NCBI GenBank assembly: GCA_910586275.1
Contig: CAJUIM010000071.1
Location: forward strand, 1-18,768
Direction of reading: 5' to 3'
Source of the DNA: an uncultured Lachnospiraceae bacterium
Lineage (GTDB): Bacteria; Bacillota; Clostridia; Lachnospirales; Lachnospiraceae
DNA: 18,768 bases
The notes beneath the pieces are model-generated. The model had not been told where the DNA came from, did not search any database, and worked only from the letters and a program-made list of their open reading frames with translations. The stretch's first letter is position 1; each line of letters starts with the position of its first letter. Below are positions 15,156-18,768 of the stretch, piece by piece. Position numbers and translations under genes: made by a program.

Positions 15156-16886
15156 CTAACCTTCCACGCTTCCAATCAGCACCTTCTTCCCGCAGAAAGC
15201 AAACCCATATTTACGAATACGCCCCTTCGGAATCCCCTTTGCCACAAGATTCGCCTGATAATCTTTCTCTTCTATCTGCCGCAGTGCCTCTTTTACCGTA
15301 TCGGAAAGTTCCTTTTCTGCTGCCTCCTGCACCTTAAACTCCATAATAACAGCATCGTTCATGACCGCTCCGCTATCTGTCTTTCTCGGCTCCAACATGA
15401 CATCATATCTTCCGAATCCGCTTTCCCTGTTGGATGTAATCAAATATCTGTCGGCAAGTTCTACCATCAGGCCAAGCACAAAACCATGATAAAAACGTTC
15501 CGGCTCCTCCCCGGACGGATTCCTCCCCGTGTCAAAATAACTGAAAATATTCAGCGCTACTTTATTCATATAAGTATTCATTGCCCTTATATCATGAACC
15601 AGCAAGGCTTTCACAAAATCATTGTAACCGGATGCCGCACCGCCAAACCATTTCCGTATCATATTCCGAAACATGGCCTTCACCTCAAAGTTGGTCAATC
15701 CCAGCCTGTACTCCTGCCTCCACTCTCCAAATTCCGAAGTATATGTCTCATATTTTACTACTTTCAGATAGCCGCTGGCCAGCAGAAGGCTCCAAAAGGC
15801 CTGTTCATCATTGTCCAGCATACTGTATACAATCTGCTCGTCTAACTCCGCACAAATAGTCCCTCCTTGTAATAAAGTTTCAAAGTCTTCCTTGACATTT
15901 ACACTCCCTTCCTGCAGCAGTTTTCCTACCAGACTATTGGAACTGCTGTTTGCCCAATAAGCACCTACTTTCCTTTTATCAAGGAAATTGATAATAGACC
16001 AGGGATTATAAATATCTTTTTTGTTTCCAAAAATAAACCCATCGTACCAATCTTTTACCTGCTTCTTCTGTTCTGTCAGTCCATATTCTTCCAGTGCCTC
16101 AAACACTTCACTCTCTGTAAAACCGAAACAATCCGTATACTTATCAGAGATAGCCGTTACCACTTCAAGATTATTCAAATCGGAGAAAATAGATTCTTTG
16201 CTTATTCTTGTGATCCCCGTCATAAAAGCGCGCTCCAAACAGGGATTGGTTTTAAAGGTAGAATTAAGCATACTTCTGATAAAAACCACCATTTTATCCC
16301 AGTATCCATACACATACGCCTCCTGCATGGGCGTGTCGTATTCGTCCAAAAGAATTATTACCTTTTTTCCATAATAGCGGCACAGGTAGTCAGTAAGCAT
16401 TTTTAGTGATAAAGATGCCATATAATCTTCCATATCCGCCGATATTCTCTGAAAATCTTCTTTCTCATTACCGTTCAGCACATCACTCTGAAGCAGAAAA
16501 TCAAATTTATTATATAGCATTTGGATAATCTTACATATTTTTTTACGCGCCTCTTCGAATGTAGCTTCCTTAATATCCGCAAAACTTAAAAAGATAACCG
16601 GATATGTTCCCTGTAATTTTCTGTAATCATAATTTCCTTCCGTATATTTTTCTTCCCATATGTTAAGCCCCTCAAATAAATCACCTCTGTTTGCATAATT
16701 TACGGAAAAGAACTTCTCCAACATGCTCATATTCAGTGTCTTTCCAAATCTTCTCGGACGAGTAAGCAATGTTACATCATCATCAGATTCCCACCATTTA
16801 TGTATGAAATCAGTTTTATCAATATAAAAATTATTGCTTACTCTGATTTTTTCAAAATCCTGTCTCCCAATACCTATTACTCTCAT
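15156..16886 (-). CDS. AAA-ATPase-like protein with C-terminal PD-(D/E)XK nuclease domain
   Basis: A 576-residue protein of the AAA-ATPase-like + PDDEXK_9 family (older name DUF1703). The N-terminus IGRQDFEKIRVSNNFYIDKT is family-typical. RPRRFGKT (43-50) is the Walker A region, IILLDEYDTPMQEAY the Walker B region, and RAFMTGITRISKESIFSDLNNL the sensor segment. Near the C-terminus GRYDVMLEP and VIMEFKV supply the D and ExK of a PD-(D/E)XK nuclease, and it ends YGFAFCGKKVLIG. All key motifs are intact. Two adjacent ATGs follow GGGGG; 16886 is chosen for spacing. The frame is open farther upstream but that part does not match the family. The gene is visibly more A+T-rich than the purine region. 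Members occur in many copies per genome; their role is unknown, with anti-phage or mobile-element functions suggested. Confidence 0.9.
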   Translation of the reverse strand: MRVIGIGRQDFEKIRVSNNFYIDKTDFIHKWWESDDDVTLLTRPRRFGKTLNMSMLEKFFSVNYANRGDLFEGLNIWEEKYTEGNYDYRKLQGTYPVIFLSFADIKEATFEEARKKICKIIQMLYNKFDFLLQSDVLNGNEKEDFQRISADMEDYMASLSLKMLTDYLCRYYGKKVIILLDEYDTPMQEAYVYGYWDKMVVFIRSMLNSTFKTNPCLERAFMTGITRISKESIFSDLNNLEVVTAISDKYTDCFGFTESEVFEALEEYGLTEQKKQVKDWYDGFIFGNKKDIYNPWSIINFLDKRKVGAYWANSSSNSLVGKLLQEGSVNVKEDFETLLQGGTICAELDEQIVYSMLDNDEQAFWSLLLASGYLKVVKYETYTSEFGEWRQEYRLGLTNFEVKAMFRNMIRKWFGGAASGYNDFVKALLVHDIRAMNTYMNKVALNIFSYFDTGRNPSGEEPERFYHGFVLGLMVELADRYLITSNRESGFGRYDVMLEPRKTDSGAVMNDAVIMEFKVQEAAEKELSDTVKEALRQIEEKDYQANLVAKGIPKGRIRKYGFAFCGKKVLIGSVEG

Positions 16887-17202
16887 CATCAACCCCCATA
16901 CTGCAAAATAACTATTCCTGTCTGTTCCCAAATCCGTCTGCCTGATTAACCACTGCGTTGCTGCATAAATCATTTTCAGGATAGTTGTCTTTCCAACTCC
17001 CCTTGTAAAAGCTTTCGTATATAATTTTGACAAGAAACAGAAATTTGTTATGTCGTTTACTATAATTCATATTATACCCAGTTCCCACCTTTTTGTATAT
17101 CATTAGTCATAGACAATAACCGGAATTGATAACTTCTCTCTGCAGAATCTGCCGCTTCATTCACAGCACTCTGCCCTGTCTCCCAATTTGCGGAACAGGA
17201 AA

Positions 17203-17239
17203 AATCGGAAAGACACTGTGCTGTTTTGTCCTTCCGATT
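17203..17239 (-). terminator. Intrinsic terminator after the repeat-protein gene
   Basis: AATCGGAA (17203-17210) pairs with TTCCGATT (17232-17239). After one mismatch, GACA pairs with TGTC. On the minus strand the stem runs into TTTTT and then CC. It lies about 125 bases past the repeat-protein stop and separates that gene from the AAA-ATPase gene. Confidence 0.75.
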
Positions 17240-17278
17240 ATCCCAATCCCATCTAAAATATGAGCCGTTTCAAATTGT

Positions 17279-17361
17279 GTCATTCAGCCGCATTCCCCCT
17301 GTCAACCCTGGCCAGCAGCCCAAGCACAAAACCATACCCCAAGCATACCAGTTCCTCAGCC
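17279..17361 (-). pseudogene. Scrap of a second AAA-ATPase/PD-(D/E)XK gene
   Basis: The minus-strand frame reads KAEELVCLGYGFVLGLLARVDRGN-AAE-stop. It aligns without gaps to EEPERFYHGFVLGLMVEL of the intact gene at 15156-16886. At DNA level CCAAGCACAAAACCAT is identical in both (17308-17323 and 15472-15487) and the flanking CTCCTC/TTCCTC keeps register. Only this piece remains, beginning right at the repeat-protein stop and ending at its own stop codon. It points to an older copy lost by deletion or recombination. Confidence 0.65.
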
Positions 17362-18498
17362 TTAAAGTCCCGTAATATCTATTGCATGCATATAAGCATC
17401 CGACCCCCTCGTGCAAGTCAGACTGAGTTTCTTTCCCTTAACCAACACTTTGCAGTTGCTGACGCTGTTCACCACATCCATCTTCAGCTGCATTTCGCCT
17501 TGCGGAGTATCAAAATACAGAATGCTTTCACTGGACTTAGATCCTACCGTGCCTGTCACGGTCGCCACATCCGAAGTATTCATCTGCGCCATGGAGGGGC
17601 TGTCCTTCACTCCCACTATACTGGCTGCATGAAGATAGGCATCCGAACCATTATAATAGGAAACGGTCAGTTTATTGCCCGGTGTCAGTACCATGCCGCT
17701 TCTGGCATCCGTACTGCCGTCTATTACAAACTGCATTTCCCCGCCGCTGGTTGACAGATAAAGAAGGTCTTCCCGGGTACTCTCGGCCACTGTCCCGGAA
17801 ACCGACGCGGTGACCGCATTCACCGGCACAGTAGGCGCAGGGCCCACTGCCGACGGAGAATTCACGGTCAATGTATCCGAAATGCTCACCGCATGCATAT
17901 AGGCATCGGAACCCCGCACACAGGTAATGCTGTATTCCTTTTCCATGACAAGAACTTTGCACCCGCTCATATTTGTGGAAGGATCCAGTTTAATCTGCAT
18001 TTCTCCCTGCGGCGTATTAAAGTAGATAATCTCACTGGTGGTCTTATCCCCAATCTTTCCCGTCACCGTAGCTGACGTGGAAAAATCAAGCGTTGCCGTA
18101 GAAACCGGTGCCTCCGTAGTAACCTGCACCGCATGCAGATACCCATCCGTGCCATGGGATAAAGACACGGTAATCTGCTTCCCCGGCAACAGTATTTTAC
18201 AGCTGCTTGTATCCGTCCCGCTGTCCAGCTTAATTTCCATATCTCCCTCTTTTGTAGAAAGCTTCAGCAGATCGGATGTAGTTCCCGACATAACCTTTCC
18301 CTGCACCGTCGCCACAACGGCGGACGATGCCCGTGCTTCCAACTGATTGGCCGGCAGCAGCAGAACACAAGCTACCGCACATACTGCCGCCCACAGCTTT
18401 GCCACGGGAAAAAAGAATCCCATGCCATGCCTGTCCCTGCTGCCCGCTGCCCGGCCATGTGCCGTATGATAAAAGTCTACCTCCTTATATGTTCCCAT
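17362..18498 (-). CDS. Secreted or membrane-anchored protein with four alternating A-B-A-B repeats
   Basis: A 378-residue protein, family not recognised. After a 26-residue basic lead comes a hydrophobic segment (about 28-50) ending NQLEARA-SS, a possible signal peptide or anchor. Four units of about 66 residues follow: 62-128, 143-208, 230-295 and 311-376, joined by Ser/Thr/Pro-rich linkers. Each runs as a V-x-G strand, (L/I)LYxxT, GEMQxKxD, a CKVL-type strand, and ends GSDAYxHA. Units 2 and 4 are closest to each other (TPQGEMQ, RGSDAYMHA), as are 1 and 3. Units 1, 2 and 4 keep one central Cys; unit 3 has Gly-Met there. The beta-rich pattern suggests small OB- or SH3-like barrels outside the membrane. 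GGGAGG 7 bases before the ATG at 18498 supports this start; the ATG at 18423 would give a shorter signal peptide but has a weak ribosome site. Confidence 0.82.
   Translation of the reverse strand: MGTYKEVDFYHTAHGRAAGSRDRHGMGFFFPVAKLWAAVCAVACVLLLPANQLEARASSAVVATVQGKVMSGTTSDLLKLSTKEGDMEIKLDSGTDTSSCKILLPGKQITVSLSHGTDGYLHAVQVTTEAPVSTATLDFSTSATVTGKIGDKTTSEIIYFNTPQGEMQIKLDPSTNMSGCKVLVMEKEYSITCVRGSDAYMHAVSISDTLTVNSPSAVGPAPTVPVNAVTASVSGTVAESTREDLLYLSTSGGEMQFVIDGSTDARSGMVLTPGNKLTVSYYNGSDAYLHAASIVGVKDSPSMAQMNTSDVATVTGTVGSKSSESILYFDTPQGEMQLKMDVVNSVSNCKVLVKGKKLSLTCTRGSDAYMHAIDITGL
17371..18315 (-). repeat. Four in-gene coding repeats (A-B-A-B)
   Basis: The repeat-coding blocks are about 18115-18315, 17875-18072, 17614-17811 and 17371-17568, each near 200 bases. 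DNA identity is visible between blocks 2 and 4 (for example GCATGCATATA in both, on the plus strand). An A-B pair duplicated as a unit is the simplest history. Confidence 0.8.
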
Positions 18499-18554
18499 AA
18501 CTCAGCCTCCCGTAAAACATGGTAAACAGTCAATGCCATTCACTTTTTAAGCTG

Positions 18555-18620
18555 CAGGGCGAAAGCATGTCCAAAGAAAGACATCATTCCCTGACGCCGG
18601 CTGCGGCTTCCGTTGATGAC
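18555..18620 (-). promoter_or_regulatory. Structured leader with two mutually exclusive pairings
   Basis: In the transcript of the repeat-protein gene, UGAUGUC (18580-18586) can pair with the earlier GUCAUCA (18614-18620, six of seven) or with the later GACAU (18567-18571 on the plus strand as ATGTC). The later option is closed by CAGGG/CCCTG (18589-18593 with 18555-18559). A GCCG/CGGC mini-hairpin (18596-18607) lies in the first option. No known riboswitch was recognised and no T-run follows. The switch idea is inference from short stems. Confidence 0.35.
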
Positions 18621-18657
18621 ACTGGGTAAACAGTTCCTTATACATATTCTGTAACCC

Positions 18658-18686
18658 ATCATACAATACTTATTTCGCAAAGTCAA
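18658..18686 (-). promoter_or_regulatory. Sigma-A promoter of the repeat-protein gene
   Basis: On the minus strand TTGACT (18681-18686) and TATGAT (18658-18663) are 17 bases apart. The start near 18651 gives a leader of about 150 bases before the ATG at 18498. The leader also carries ACTGTTTACC twice (18625-18634 and 18521-18530). The remaining bases to 18768 show no gene. Confidence 0.75.
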
Positions 18687-18768
18687 CAATCCGCCGCCCT
18701 TACACGGAAATCAGTAACAGTTCAGCCTGAATGTTGTGTTGAGAGGCGGACGCACGGAAGGGATTTTT

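Larger units (their letters stand above)
16890..17361. other. Intergenic region before the AAA-ATPase gene
   Basis: This gap of about 470 bases holds the terminator at 17203-17239 and the gene scrap at 17279-17361. It also holds an A+T-rich stretch (about 16900-17110) likely to carry the AAA-ATPase promoter: on the minus strand TATAAT occurs within CTGGGTATAATATG, but no good -35 partner was found. No complete gene was recognised. Confidence 0.5.

Noticed and set aside
16887..17033. 49-residue upstream extension of the AAA-ATPase with a P-loop-like GVGKTT
   Set aside because: The family starts at MRVIGIGRQ, a GGGGG ribosome site precedes that ATG, and the extension matches nothing in the family. 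The GVGKTT is probably chance.
17371..18315. CRISPR-like spacing of repeats
   Set aside because: The repeats are coding, about 200 bases long and diverged at DNA level. They encode protein domains, not short identical repeats with spacers.
18499..18768. Missing 5' half of the SpoIID-like gene
   Set aside because: I read the minus strand here for the expected segment before YRNQGY and found none. The region holds only a promoter and leader.

Overview
The window looks like a chromosomal segment of an anaerobic, low-to-moderate GC Firmicute, most likely family Lachnospiraceae (Clostridia). The reasons are the DUF5717-type giant protein, a YtrA-type GntR/ABC cassette, strong AGGAGG-type ribosome sites with consensus sigma-A promoters, a SpoIID-like/peptidoglycan-binding gene fragment, and an AAA-ATPase/PD-(D/E)XK gene of the kind scattered in multiple copies through these genomes. 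The assignment is inferred from gene content, not from a database search.

Region 1 (1-7681, minus strand): a purine block reads purC, purB, then a PurF-like gene, from a near-consensus promoter at 4073-4101. The PurF-like protein keeps its PRPP loop and apparent Fe-S cysteines but lacks the catalytic N-terminal Cys and the usual glutamine-binding Arg. Upstream lies a 1190-residue protein of unknown function with its own promoter. Bases 1-279 are non-coding and rich in short palindromes.

Region 2 (7844-9900, plus strand): a self-contained operon of a YtrA-type GntR repressor, an ABC ATPase and a six-helix permease, with overlapping genes. A 22-bp near-palindrome sits over its -10 box and a terminator follows it. 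That terminator also serves the convergent minus-strand operon.

Region 3 (9931-12382, minus strand): an apparent operon of a small lysine-rich membrane protein, CutC, a BCP/PrxQ peroxiredoxin and YaaA, starting at a consensus promoter. Two of the four genes point to peroxide defence.

Region 4 (12492-18768, minus strand) is the accessory part. A SpoIID-like + PG-binding gene survives only as its 3' half. The break lies inside the last codons of a large serine recombinase, the usual look of an attachment junction. Behind the recombinase are a small co-transcribed ORF, an AAA-ATPase/PD-(D/E)XK gene, a scrap of a second copy of that gene, and a secreted or anchored protein built of four repeats in an A-B-A-B order, with a long structured leader. 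The 5' half of the SpoIID-like gene is not in the window, so the element, if intact, continues past 18768. Excisable elements that interrupt sporulation genes are known in this phylum (sigK skin), so a programmed-excision role is possible here but unproven.
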